A stretch of 40,231 nucleotides of DNA from Phycisphaerales bacterium (GTDB taxonomy: Bacteria > Planctomycetota > Phycisphaerae > Phycisphaerales > SM1A02). The position numbers and the translations under genes are program-made. Below are positions 26,643 to 34,356 of this stretch, piece by piece. The notes under the pieces are model-generated. The model saw only the letters and a program-made list of their open reading frames with translations, had not been told where the DNA came from and made no database searches. Each line of letters starts with the position of its first letter. Position 1 is the first letter of the stretch. The stretch spans positions 1 to 40,231 of the forward strand of contig JASMLR010000015.1 of NCBI GenBank assembly GCA_030748575.1, read 5' to 3'.

Positions 26643-26695
26643 GCTCGGTCACCGAGCATTGTTGAGGCTCACGCACCTTCGGTCTGATACAGACC
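26643..26695. promoter_or_regulatory. Two dyads upstream of the thioredoxin/beta-helix gene
   Basis: GCTCGGT-C-ACCGAGC (26643-26657) and GGTCTG-ATA-CAGACC (26681-26695) are perfect inverted repeats just before the Shine-Dalgarno. They could be operators or mRNA hairpins. Confidence 0.25.
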
Positions 26696-26784
26696 ATGGC
26701 CCTCTGGGCACCCGCCCTCCACCAGTGCCTGAGCTTGTTCTGGGGTCAAGCCTCCATGCCGAGTGCATGAAGGCAATACGCACA

Positions 26785-26818
26785 CAACGCCGAGCCGCAG
26801 GCCTGCGGCTCGGCGTTG
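26785..26818 (-). terminator. 34-bp perfect palindrome after the prepilin-like gene
   Basis: The two arms, centred on CAGGCCTG, are perfect reverse complements over 17 bases and begin 10 bases beyond the stop. The minus strand continues TGTGCGTATTGCCTT, moderately T-rich. It probably ends the prepilin transcript. Confidence 0.65.
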
Positions 26819-26828
26819 CCATGCTGGT

Positions 26829-27878
26829 TCAATAATCCTCGTCCCAGGTCAGGGCGCCGTCAAACGTGTTGTTGTTCAGGCCGTACTGGGCGTTGTCCGG
26901 GTCGGACATTGCCTTACGAGGGTTGTAGGTCTCAAGAATGTCAAGGCCACCATCATCGGAAGCGTTGTCTGCGTCGTACTCAAATGCGCAGAGCATGCCG
27001 TCGTAGGAGTCCGCGATGTAGCAGATGCCGCCCTGGGAATCCAAGGCACATTCGTAGGCATACAGGCTGTCACGGACATGGTCATCGACGGAGTCGGTTC
27101 CCTTGCCGATGAGGACCGGCATACGGGACGGCCAGAAGGAGTTTTCCTCGTGCACAGCGCCGCCGTTGTAGCAGATCAGGCCGATCCAGGCCTTGTCGTC
27201 GCCGTAGAACTGATAGGCGTCGTTGCTCGAATCGGGGTCGTGCTCGGCGCCATTGCGGACGGGCCCACGGGTGCCGATGATGGGGAACGTATCAGTGCGG
27301 TTTGCCTTGGCGGTCCACTGCTTGTCGAAGCGGGCGCCGACGAGCGGCATGAACTGATAGGACGTGTGACTCTGTGCGTCGCCGTCAAAGTTGATGGCCA
27401 GATTCGTGTCCCAGTGGACGTCATCGACACCACTGCCGACGACCGGATTGGGATTGAAATCGCCGTAGTTGTAGCCCTCGTAGACGTACACCGCGGGGGA
27501 GGGATCGGACGGCGACACGAGTTCGTTCGGTGAGAAGAGGTTCTCCATGACGCTGGCGGACTGGACCGCTGCGTGGTGGTTGAACCGCCAGGTCGGGATG
27601 CCGGAGCCGTTGACGTCTTCAAAGACGCCCGGGGACATCTGGACCTTCTCCCGATCGATGAACGCGGGCGTGGGGAAGTTGCCCTTGTGGCCCGAGGCAT
27701 ACCCGTCCCAACCCATCCAGACCTGCCGAAGGAGGTTCTTGTCGGTTTGGCGGCGGGCGCGTTCCTGGGCACCTGCCAGCGCAGGCAGCAGAATGCCCAT
27801 GAGGATGGCGATGATCGTGATCACCACCAAGAGTTCAATCAGCGTAAAAGCTCGTCGTTTGTTCATCAGTGCATTCAT
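26829..27878 (-). CDS. Prepilin-like secreted protein (type IV pilin/pseudopilin N-terminus)
   Basis: 349 residues. The N terminus MNALMNKRRAFTLIELLVVI is a classic prepilin peptidase site with Glu at +5 and a hydrophobic helix to about residue 30 (ending MGILLPALAGAQERARR). The large C-terminal globular part (GNFPTPAF, YVYEGYNYGDFN, GICYIADSYDGM) is the planctomycete type of pseudopilin head. It is likely processed by PilD-type peptidase and exported by a type II/IV pilus machine, none of whose genes is here. ATG 27876-27878 is used; ATG 27864-27866 (MNKRR) is equally plausible. Promoter-like sequences lie at 28020-28047 and a strong hairpin follows the stop. Confidence 0.88.
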   Translation of the reverse strand: MNALMNKRRAFTLIELLVVITIIAILMGILLPALAGAQERARRQTDKNLLRQVWMGWDGYASGHKGNFPTPAFIDREKVQMSPGVFEDVNGSGIPTWRFNHHAAVQSASVMENLFSPNELVSPSDPSPAVYVYEGYNYGDFNPNPVVGSGVDDVHWDTNLAINFDGDAQSHTSYQFMPLVGARFDKQWTAKANRTDTFPIIGTRGPVRNGAEHDPDSSNDAYQFYGDDKAWIGLICYNGGAVHEENSFWPSRMPVLIGKGTDSVDDHVRDSLYAYECALDSQGGICYIADSYDGMLCAFEYDADNASDDGGLDILETYNPRKAMSDPDNAQYGLNNNTFDGALTWDEDY

Positions 27879-28019
27879 CCTGTTGGGACCACAAGGGCCG
27901 ATCCATCGGTTTCCCAGCCTCTCGAGGCTGGACAGTGGGATTGGACATGGACTTGACTTGAATCCGGCGACCCCACAGTCCCGATGACCAAGCCTCTCAG
28001 AAAAACGTCCAACCCGTGA

Positions 28020-28047
28020 ACTATACGGGAATGCGGGGATGTTGCAA
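28020..28047 (-). promoter_or_regulatory. Probable promoter of the prepilin-like gene
   Basis: On the minus strand TTGCAA (28042-28047), a 16-base spacer and TATAGT (28020-28025) match the housekeeping consensus in four and five of six positions. Transcription would start near 28013, giving a 5' leader of about 135 bases. Confidence 0.45.
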
Positions 28048-28283
28048 GCACAGGTCCGTAGATCCCGGGCTTCAGGTTCCAGCGGAAACGGCAAATTCGG
28101 GGCCCGGCGGGGGTTTGAGGCCGCTCCCTCGTGGCTCCAGCGGGGGCCCTCCGCCCCCCGGCGTGGTCGCGGCGGCCCTCAACGAGCCTGCAGGGGGGCC
28201 GGAAGGCGGGTCAGGAGGGGCTGGTCATGACCCGTAAGGGGGAGCAAGCCACGTGAACGGGCCATACGAACAAGCCATAACGA

Positions 28284-28309
28284 ACAAGGCCGCCCGGAGG
28301 CGGCCTTGT
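28284..28309 (-). terminator. Hairpin after the unknown secreted protein gene
   Basis: A perfect 11-bp stem ACAAGGCCGCC/GGCGGCCTTGT with a CGGA tetraloop lies 28 bases past the stop. There is little T tract on the minus strand (TCGTTATGG). Confidence 0.6.
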
Positions 28310-28337
28310 AGGGAAACGCATGTGTGCGAGTTTCAGG

Positions 28338-29756
28338 TCAGCAGGGCGATCCGAAGGCCGCCAGGACCATCAGGATGTCATCGACATCCGTGTCGCCGTC
28401 GCCATCGACGTCGCCCCCGGGCCCGCCGTATCCAGCGATCACAGTGAGCACGTCATCGACGTTGACCATGCCGTCGCCGTTGATGTCTTCGGGGCAGGGC
28501 TCCTCGTCACAGTCCGGGACATCGGCAGCCACGACGTGGGAGGCTTCGCCGGGGCCAGAACGCCACAGGTCCACCGCGAGATCACCCATGACCGGTGCCG
28601 CATCGGCATCGAAGCGGAAGTTCGCCATGGTGGCCCAGCGGAGCGCTGGCGCTGTGCCGTCGTTCGCTTCGGAATGTGCGTCGGTCGAGAACGTCAGCAT
28701 GCCGCCGGAGTGCTCCCAGGTCCAGGGATCATTGGCGACGGTCTCACCGGAGTGGTACACCGGCCCGCGGTACTCCACGTTGCTGATCTCGACGCAGTCG
28801 GGAACCTGCACGCTGAAGCCGCCCACCGAACGATGCGAGTTCTGGTTGTGCACCAGGAACTCATAGTGCCAGGTGCCATCACCATTGTCAGTCGCGGCGT
28901 GGCCGACGTGGACCAGGCCATTGACGATGCCCTCGCCCCCCTGGCCGGTCTCATCGGTGAGGATCTCCACGACCGTCGCGTTCGAGTCGAGCGTCTCCCA
29001 CCGCTTGACGGCGGGAAGCTGGTCGACGGTCCCGCCGAGCCCGGAGCAGTTGGTCGTCGATGTGAACCGCACCGCGCGAGACGATGCATTGTTCAGTTGC
29101 ATGCCGAACACGCTTTCGCCTGGCTCGACGTACTGCCCCTCGATGAAGTACTGGGCGCCCGCGTTGAGGGAGGGATTGATGTCGTCGGGATGCATCTGCA
29201 AGCGGCCGCGAATCGACGATGGTCCGCTCGGGGCGAGATTGAAGGGGTAGGTGTACTCGCCGGTGGTCGCGTTGATCTCGGATCGGGGCGCATCGGCGTC
29301 CGCGTTGAGGTCCGCCCAGTACGTGTCGCCGCACCCCACGCCGAGCGTGTCACAACTGGTGCTCTGGCAGTTGCCGCCGGCAATCTCCTCGCACCCAGGC
29401 TCGCTGACCGCGCAGAAACTGTGCTTGAGCCAACTCATGCCGATCAACTCGAACCGGCCCGCCTTGTAGCGATACACCTGCTGGGCGATGACTGGCACAT
29501 CGTTGGTGCCTCCGTTCCAGGGCGCCGGGGTGTCGCCCAGGTTGCAGGCCGTCGTCGCGATGGCCCAACCGCCAATGTCGCCGCTGGACCCGTAGTACTC
29601 AACATCGGTGCCGCCGCCGCCATAGCCGTGCTCGCCGGCATACAGGGTGATGACGTCGTAATAGTCGACCAGATCCGCAACCGATGGAGTCGTCGAAGCC
29701 AGAAGGCCGCCGCCGATCAGTGCGCCGGTAACCGAAGCGCAAAAAGCAAGTCGCAT
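28338..29756 (-). CDS. Secreted protein of unknown function with dockerin-like tail
   Basis: 472 residues; I do not recognise a characterised family. A signal peptide of about 27 residues ends near TPSVA. The middle has a distinctive block: GGWAIATTACNLGDTPAPWN, then VPVIAQQVYRYKAGRFELIG and MSWLKHSFCAVSE, followed by a Cys-rich stretch (CEEIAGGNCQSTSCDTLGVG). I have a memory of similar blocks in other planctomycete secreted proteins without function. No catalytic motif is evident. The tail (28338-28496) has two complete loops, DINGDGMVNVDDVL and DVDGDGDTDVDDIL, ending AAFGSPC. ATG 29754-29756 has GAGAGG about 10 bases upstream. Confidence 0.8.
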   Translation of the reverse strand: MRLAFCASVTGALIGGGLLASTTPSVADLVDYYDVITLYAGEHGYGGGGTDVEYYGSSGDIGGWAIATTACNLGDTPAPWNGGTNDVPVIAQQVYRYKAGRFELIGMSWLKHSFCAVSEPGCEEIAGGNCQSTSCDTLGVGCGDTYWADLNADADAPRSEINATTGEYTYPFNLAPSGPSSIRGRLQMHPDDINPSLNAGAQYFIEGQYVEPGESVFGMQLNNASSRAVRFTSTTNCSGLGGTVDQLPAVKRWETLDSNATVVEILTDETGQGGEGIVNGLVHVGHAATDNGDGTWHYEFLVHNQNSHRSVGGFSVQVPDCVEISNVEYRGPVYHSGETVANDPWTWEHSGGMLTFSTDAHSEANDGTAPALRWATMANFRFDADAAPVMGDLAVDLWRSGPGEASHVVAADVPDCDEEPCPEDINGDGMVNVDDVLTVIAGYGGPGGDVDGDGDTDVDDILMVLAAFGSPC

Positions 29757-29919
29757 GGTTCTCTATCCTCTCTGTGGCAAGGGGTTCAAGGCCCTCGCTC
29801 GGTCTGCAATCCGCATGGTGCCGCCACAGCAGCGATCTCTCAAGGTACTGCGCAGGGGTGGCCCTGCGCCCTCAATTCGGCAAAAACGACCGTTTGGTTC
29901 CCTGGCCTCGGCCCGATTT

Positions 29920-31272
29920 CTACAGAGGCTCGGGGGCATCCAGCCCATGGTCCGGCTGCTCCGGCCGGGTGGGCCCCTCCCGCCGCCACTTCCACCGCAG
30001 CCACAGGGTCTGGGCCAGATTCCCGGTCGTGAAGGCGATCATGGCGACCAGCAGGCCGTTCCAGCGGCCCAACATCACGCCAAGGACCATGGGGGCCGAC
30101 ATGACGACCAGAAAGGCTATGACGGAACCGGTCACCGCCCGCGTCCGGTGGGCGTGGACCAGCATGCCCTGCCAGTAGGACTGCAGGAAGGTGAGCAGGG
30201 GAAGCGGGACGGCCAGCCAGAGCGCAGAGACGCCGAGGGCCACCAGTGGGGGCTCCAGACCGATGACATCCCGGAACCACATGTCCCCAAGTGGCGAGCC
30301 CGCGACGATGGCCAGCGTAGCGGAGCAGCCCAGGCCCCAGGACCACGCAAACCGCCGCAGCGTCGCCTCGGCCGCCGGGTCATCGGCATGGGCGATCACC
30401 ACCTCATTGAAGGCGATGCCCACCGATCGAGCGAGAAACGCCAGACCTCCGAGCGGCCCCCAGACCGCCAGCCCCTCCAGCGGCAGCGGCATGCGGGCGA
30501 TGCCGGCCGCCACGACAGGCTGGGCCGCCAGAATGAACATCGGTGTGAGCGCCAGGGGCATATAGAAGGCCAGCAGCGGCCCGCGATCGGGCCCGCGTGG
30601 CTGACCTGCCGCCGCAGCCAGCGGTCCGGGCAGGAGCACGCGGGCGCGGACCCAGACGAATGCCGCCTCGACGAACACCCCGAACGTCACGCTGCCGGTC
30701 GCGATCACAATGCCGCTCTGACCCGCGGCCCATAACACGGCGACCGCAGAAATCGTGCCCGCGAGACGAACCACGGTGCCGCGGGCGATGGTCTCGCGGT
30801 GGCCGAACCGAATGAGCGCGCCTTGCCTGAAGCGGCGGTCAGCGATGGCCCAGTTCCAGGGCACCATGATCTGCAGGCCCAGCCGGGCCGGCGCCTGAAC
30901 GGCCTCGGGCACGTCCAGCAGGGGGACCACCACCCACGTGTAGAGCGGCGTAAACGCGATGAGCGCGTGCAGCACCGTCAGGGCGATCGCCGCCCGCGTC
31001 GTGAACCGCTCCAACTGCTTGAAGGACGCCGTGTCTCTGGACCAGGACGTCGAGGCCGCCAGCATCATGATGATCGGCGACTCAACGAGCAGGGCGATCG
31101 GGAACACCACGCCGCCGAAGGCTGCCAGCATGATCTCCGCGTGCGCCTGCCTTCCCACCACGCCACTGATGGCGGGCAGCTCCGCGCCCATGAGCAGCCA
31201 GCTTGCGGCCAGTGGCCACCAGGTCGAGAAGATGCCGGGGACGGCGGTCGCCGCCGGGGGCCGAATGCTCAC
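29920..31272 (-). CDS. ANKH/MATE-like multi-pass membrane transporter
   Basis: 450 residues with about 12 hydrophobic segments. STWWPLAASWLLMGAELPAI near the start, FPIALLVESPIIMMLAASTS and LAFYMPLALTPMFILAAQPV resemble the repeat pattern of the MOP superfamily (MATE, progressive ankylosis protein ANKH) rather than a permease. ANKH-type proteins move small anionic metabolites; the substrate here is unknown. The start GTG 31270-31272 overlaps the nadB stop as GTGA, so it is the third gene of the NAD operon, suggesting a metabolite of NAD synthesis as cargo (inference). The C terminus is polar. Confidence 0.7.
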   Translation of the reverse strand: MSIRPPAATAVPGIFSTWWPLAASWLLMGAELPAISGVVGRQAHAEIMLAAFGGVVFPIALLVESPIIMMLAASTSWSRDTASFKQLERFTTRAAIALTVLHALIAFTPLYTWVVVPLLDVPEAVQAPARLGLQIMVPWNWAIADRRFRQGALIRFGHRETIARGTVVRLAGTISAVAVLWAAGQSGIVIATGSVTFGVFVEAAFVWVRARVLLPGPLAAAAGQPRGPDRGPLLAFYMPLALTPMFILAAQPVVAAGIARMPLPLEGLAVWGPLGGLAFLARSVGIAFNEVVIAHADDPAAEATLRRFAWSWGLGCSATLAIVAGSPLGDMWFRDVIGLEPPLVALGVSALWLAVPLPLLTFLQSYWQGMLVHAHRTRAVTGSVIAFLVVMSAPMVLGVMLGRWNGLLVAMIAFTTGNLAQTLWLRWKWRREGPTRPEQPDHGLDAPEPL

Positions 31273-32891
31273 GTGCCGACCTCAGCCCGGGGTTCGGCCT
31301 CGATGCGGAAGGCCCCGCCGTCCAACTTGCAGGTGGTGTGCAGGGCGGTCAACCCCATCTCGGGATAGTCCTGCCGATAGTGGGCACCCCGCGACTCGCA
31401 GCGGTGCAGCGCGCTGCCGGCAATCGCTCTGGAAATGAGGAGCATGTTTCTGAGCTCCCATGCCTCCGCGGTCGGCGGCGCCAACTTCGCGGTGACGTCT
31501 GCCCAGAACGAGAGTTGCTTTCGGGCCGCCTGCAGTTCAAGGCCGTCCCGCTCCACGCCGACCTCACGCCACATCAGCGACTTCATCGAGTACGTCAAGT
31601 CGGTGAGGTTCAACCGGACAGGGGGGTTCGCTGCGCCGGACTCGGCGTCGATGCGTCCCCGGGTCGGCTCCTTCGGCTCCAGCCGCGAGCCGCACCGATG
31701 GCCGATGACCAGGCCTTCCAGCAGCGAGTTCGAGCCCATGCGATTGGCGCCGTGCAGGCCTGAGCTGGCGCATTCGCCCACCGCCCAGAGCCCCCCGACG
31801 CTCGTGCGACCGTCCAGGTCGGTGCGGAGCCCGCCAATCATGTAATGGGCGCCGGGTCGCACGGGCACCGGATCGGTGGCAATGTCGATCCCGAATGCCG
31901 CGCAGGTGCGGCTGACGCCGGGGTACATCTCGTGTGGGTCGCCGTCGACTTCACTCAGATCAAGGAAGACATTCGTATCACCCAACTCGGCCATACGCGT
32001 GGTGATCGCCCGTGTGACGACGTCCCGCGGCGCAAGTTCAGCATCGGGGTGCGCATCGGGCATGAAGCGGTCGCCCTCTCGATCACGAAGGACACCGCCG
32101 CCGCCTCGAACGATCTCGCTGATCAGCACCCGCGCGGCTCCGGCGATGTAGAGGCAGGTCGGGTGAAACTGGTAGAACTCCAGATCCCTCGCCGTGGCGC
32201 CCACGCGAAGCCCCATGGCCAGTCCGTCGCCTGTGGCGAGCACCGGATTGGTCGTCTCTCGATAAATCTGCCCGGCCCCGCCCGTTGCCAGCACCACTTC
32301 GGATGCTTCCATCGCGACGACCTGTCCCCCGGCCAGACGCGCAATCAGCCCCCGCACGCGATCTCCGGACATCAGGACATCCAGCGCGAATGCGCCGGAG
32401 AAAAACGTGATCCGAGCCGCCGCCTCGATGCCCCTGCCGAGGGCCTGCTGCACCGTTGGCCCGGTCGCGTCCCCGGACGCGTGCACGATGCGGTGTCGCC
32501 GATGGCCACCTTCTCGGCCCAGTGCCAGCGAGCCATCCGCCTGGGTGTCAAACGCCGCGCCCAGCACGCTCAGCCGCTCGATGGCGGCAGGCCCGCCCTC
32601 GACCACGGCTTGAACGACTGCGTCATCGCAGAGTTCGCCGCCGCAGGCCACCGTGTCCTCGATGTGCTGTTGGTAGGAGTCATCGGAGCCAAGCACGGCG
32701 GCCACACCGCCTCGCGCCCAGTTGGTGTTGGTTTCTCGGGGATCGCCCTTGGCGATGACCGCCACGCGAAGGCCGCGGGAAGCGGCGGCAAGGGCGCAAC
32801 TGGCACCTGCGGCGCCACAGCCAACCACCACGACATCAAACCGCATGGTGGCGACGCGATCATGCGGCACGCCGATGGGAAGCGACGTCAT
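31269..32891 (-). CDS. nadB: L-aspartate oxidase
   Basis: 540 residues, the family length. FDVVVVGCGAAGASCALAAA is the FAD-binding GxGxxG-like site, TNTNWARGGVAAVLG the flavin/active-site segment of L-aspartate oxidases, and EGGHRRHRIVHASGDATG, EFYQFHPTCLYIAG and GLHGANRMGSNSLLEGLVIG the substrate and FAD blocks. It oxidises aspartate to iminoaspartate, the first step to quinolinate, in the cytoplasm. ATG 32889-32891 overlaps the nadA stop (ATGA). The product is passed to NadA, encoded just upstream. Confidence 0.95.
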   Translation of the reverse strand: MTSLPIGVPHDRVATMRFDVVVVGCGAAGASCALAAASRGLRVAVIAKGDPRETNTNWARGGVAAVLGSDDSYQQHIEDTVACGGELCDDAVVQAVVEGGPAAIERLSVLGAAFDTQADGSLALGREGGHRRHRIVHASGDATGPTVQQALGRGIEAAARITFFSGAFALDVLMSGDRVRGLIARLAGGQVVAMEASEVVLATGGAGQIYRETTNPVLATGDGLAMGLRVGATARDLEFYQFHPTCLYIAGAARVLISEIVRGGGGVLRDREGDRFMPDAHPDAELAPRDVVTRAITTRMAELGDTNVFLDLSEVDGDPHEMYPGVSRTCAAFGIDIATDPVPVRPGAHYMIGGLRTDLDGRTSVGGLWAVGECASSGLHGANRMGSNSLLEGLVIGHRCGSRLEPKEPTRGRIDAESGAANPPVRLNLTDLTYSMKSLMWREVGVERDGLELQAARKQLSFWADVTAKLAPPTAEAWELRNMLLISRAIAGSALHRCESRGAHYRQDYPEMGLTALHTTCKLDGGAFRIEAEPRAEVGT

Positions 32892-34225
32892 GAGGCAGCG
32901 GCCTCCGTGATATCAATCATTCGTTGAAGCGCGGCCGCTGCGTCCCGGACGAGGCTGGCCCGATCCGATTCGGCCATGCGGGTCCGGCTTCCTGACGCTT
33001 CGTCAACGACATCGCCCGGGAGTACGCGATTGATGTCCGGCGCCTCGCCTTTCCGCAGAAGGTCGAGCATGCCCGCCAGGTGGGGTGGGTCGTTCCGGCT
33101 CATCGTGGCGCAGCCGCAGCCGGCAGCGGGCGTTCCCGGAATGTCGGCGAGGTGACGCACTTCGACGCCTCGCCGCGATGCCTGCTCGGCCGCGTTCCGC
33201 ACGAAGTGACCTTCGGTGCCGATCGCCAGACGAGCGCCGGGCTCCGCCTCCGCAACGACCTTCCAGAGGTAGTTGGTACTGCCCGCGCCGTCGGCCGCCC
33301 GAACGACGTCGATCGGACACTCCGGGTGGACGTGAACCTCCCAGCCCGCCTCGCGCCACCACTGGACCTGCGAAACCTGAAAGACGGTATGGACGCCGCA
33401 GTAGCCACCCCAGGCGATGATGTCGGCCCGGTCGAGCGTGGGCAGATCGATCAGATCCTTCAACTCGGCATCCCGGGGAATGAGGTGCGGCGGCGGCAAC
33501 ACCGCCACCCGCTCAAGCCCGATCCGGTCCGCAGCGTTGCGGGCGAGATGTTCGTCCGGCACAAAGAAGATGCGCCGTCCCGTGTCGCGGACCGATTGCA
33601 CCACGTGGTGCGCATTGCTGCTGGTACACACGGCGCCGCCGGTCCGACCAGCCAGGGCCTTGAGCCTGCCAGACGTGTTCATGTAGGCCACGACGGCGAG
33701 GTCGTCGCCATAACGCTCGGCCAGAAGGGCGGCGACCGGATTGACCATCCAGTCCTTCGCCATCATCTCCATGGTGCAGCCCGCGCGGGGGTTCGTGATC
33801 CACACGGACTGATCTTCCGCAGCCAGAATGGACACCGTCTCGGCCATGAAGTGCACGGCGGACTCCACAATGACCTTCTTCTCCGGCCGCCGCATCGCCT
33901 GAAGCGCCAGCACATAACTGTCGGAAACGGCGCCGCCATACCGCTCGACCAGTTTGACGATCTCGCCGCCCATGTAGAAGTGCGCCAGCAGCAGCAGCGA
34001 GTCGCCAAAGTGGTCTCTGGCCGGCGCGACGTAGCGATCAAGCCACGGCAGCACGGTCTCAGGCGTCCGGTCTGGCAGCGCCAGATACTCCTCCGCATAC
34101 GGCCTGAAGGCATCTTCATACCGATCGAGGGGCAGGTCGCCCTGGCAGATGGGCAGGTCCGGCTCGAGCAGAATGCCGGTCGAGTTCGGCACGGAGGACG
34201 TCAGTGGTACGTCTGGACGAGGCAT
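32888..34225 (-). CDS. nadA: Quinolinate synthase
   Basis: 445 residues from ATG 34223-34225. Landmarks are LLLAHFYMGGEIVKLVERYG, SDSYVLALQAM, AVHFMAETVSIL and the three cluster regions: NPRAGCTMEMM, WGGYCGVHTVF and GCGCATMSRND, giving the cysteines of the essential 4Fe-4S cluster. It condenses iminoaspartate with dihydroxyacetone phosphate to quinolinate. The start 34265-34267 would add 14 residues but falls in a hairpin after the protease gene, so the shorter form with TACACT 10 bases upstream is preferred. It heads nadA-nadB-transporter; nadC is not in the window. Confidence 0.93.
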   Translation of the reverse strand: MPRPDVPLTSSVPNSTGILLEPDLPICQGDLPLDRYEDAFRPYAEEYLALPDRTPETVLPWLDRYVAPARDHFGDSLLLLAHFYMGGEIVKLVERYGGAVSDSYVLALQAMRRPEKKVIVESAVHFMAETVSILAAEDQSVWITNPRAGCTMEMMAKDWMVNPVAALLAERYGDDLAVVAYMNTSGRLKALAGRTGGAVCTSSNAHHVVQSVRDTGRRIFFVPDEHLARNAADRIGLERVAVLPPPHLIPRDAELKDLIDLPTLDRADIIAWGGYCGVHTVFQVSQVQWWREAGWEVHVHPECPIDVVRAADGAGSTNYLWKVVAEAEPGARLAIGTEGHFVRNAAEQASRRGVEVRHLADIPGTPAAGCGCATMSRNDPPHLAGMLDLLRKGEAPDINRVLPGDVVDEASGSRTRMAESDRASLVRDAAAALQRMIDITEAAAS

Positions 34226-34235
34226 GCAGCCGGTC

Positions 34236-34241
34236 AGTGTA
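34236..34241 (-). promoter_or_regulatory. Putative -10 hexamer TACACT before nadA
   Basis: TACACT on the minus strand is 10 bases before ATG 34223-34225, giving a leader of about three bases. No Shine-Dalgarno is present. Confidence 0.35.
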
Positions 34242-34264
34242 GAGCCGGCGGAGTGATCAAACGA

Positions 34265-34351
34265 CATCGCCCGCGACTTTCGTCACGGGCGATGCGCTCT
34301 TCACACCTCTCGCTCTGCCGGTGGCAGCCCTCGCGGCCCTCCGGGCCGCGA
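34265..34351 (-). terminator. Two hairpins after the trypsin-like protease stop
   Basis: TCGCGGCCC/GGGCCGCGA with a 3-base loop (34331-34351) begins 5 bases past the stop. CATCGCCCG/CGGGCGATG (34265-34294) extends inward past one mismatch with GAC/GTC. Neither is followed by a strong T run, but together they separate the protease from nadA. Confidence 0.5.
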
Positions 34352-34356
34352 CGCAA

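Larger units (their letters stand above)
27879..28337. other. 459-bp gene-free stretch between the prepilin and the unknown secreted protein
   Basis: It holds the prepilin leader with a small hairpin (CCAGCCT-CTCG-AGGCTGG, 27914-27931), the promoter at 28020-28047 and the terminator at 28284-28309. Between 28060 and 28280 it is very GC-rich (runs such as GGGGGCCCTCCGCCCCCCGG) with only short, unconvincing reading frames; I see no gene or RNA there. Confidence 0.6.

Noticed and set aside
28016-28240. Small plus-strand frames in the GC-rich gap
   Set aside because: Low-complexity Pro/Gly/Arg composition and no ribosome-binding site.
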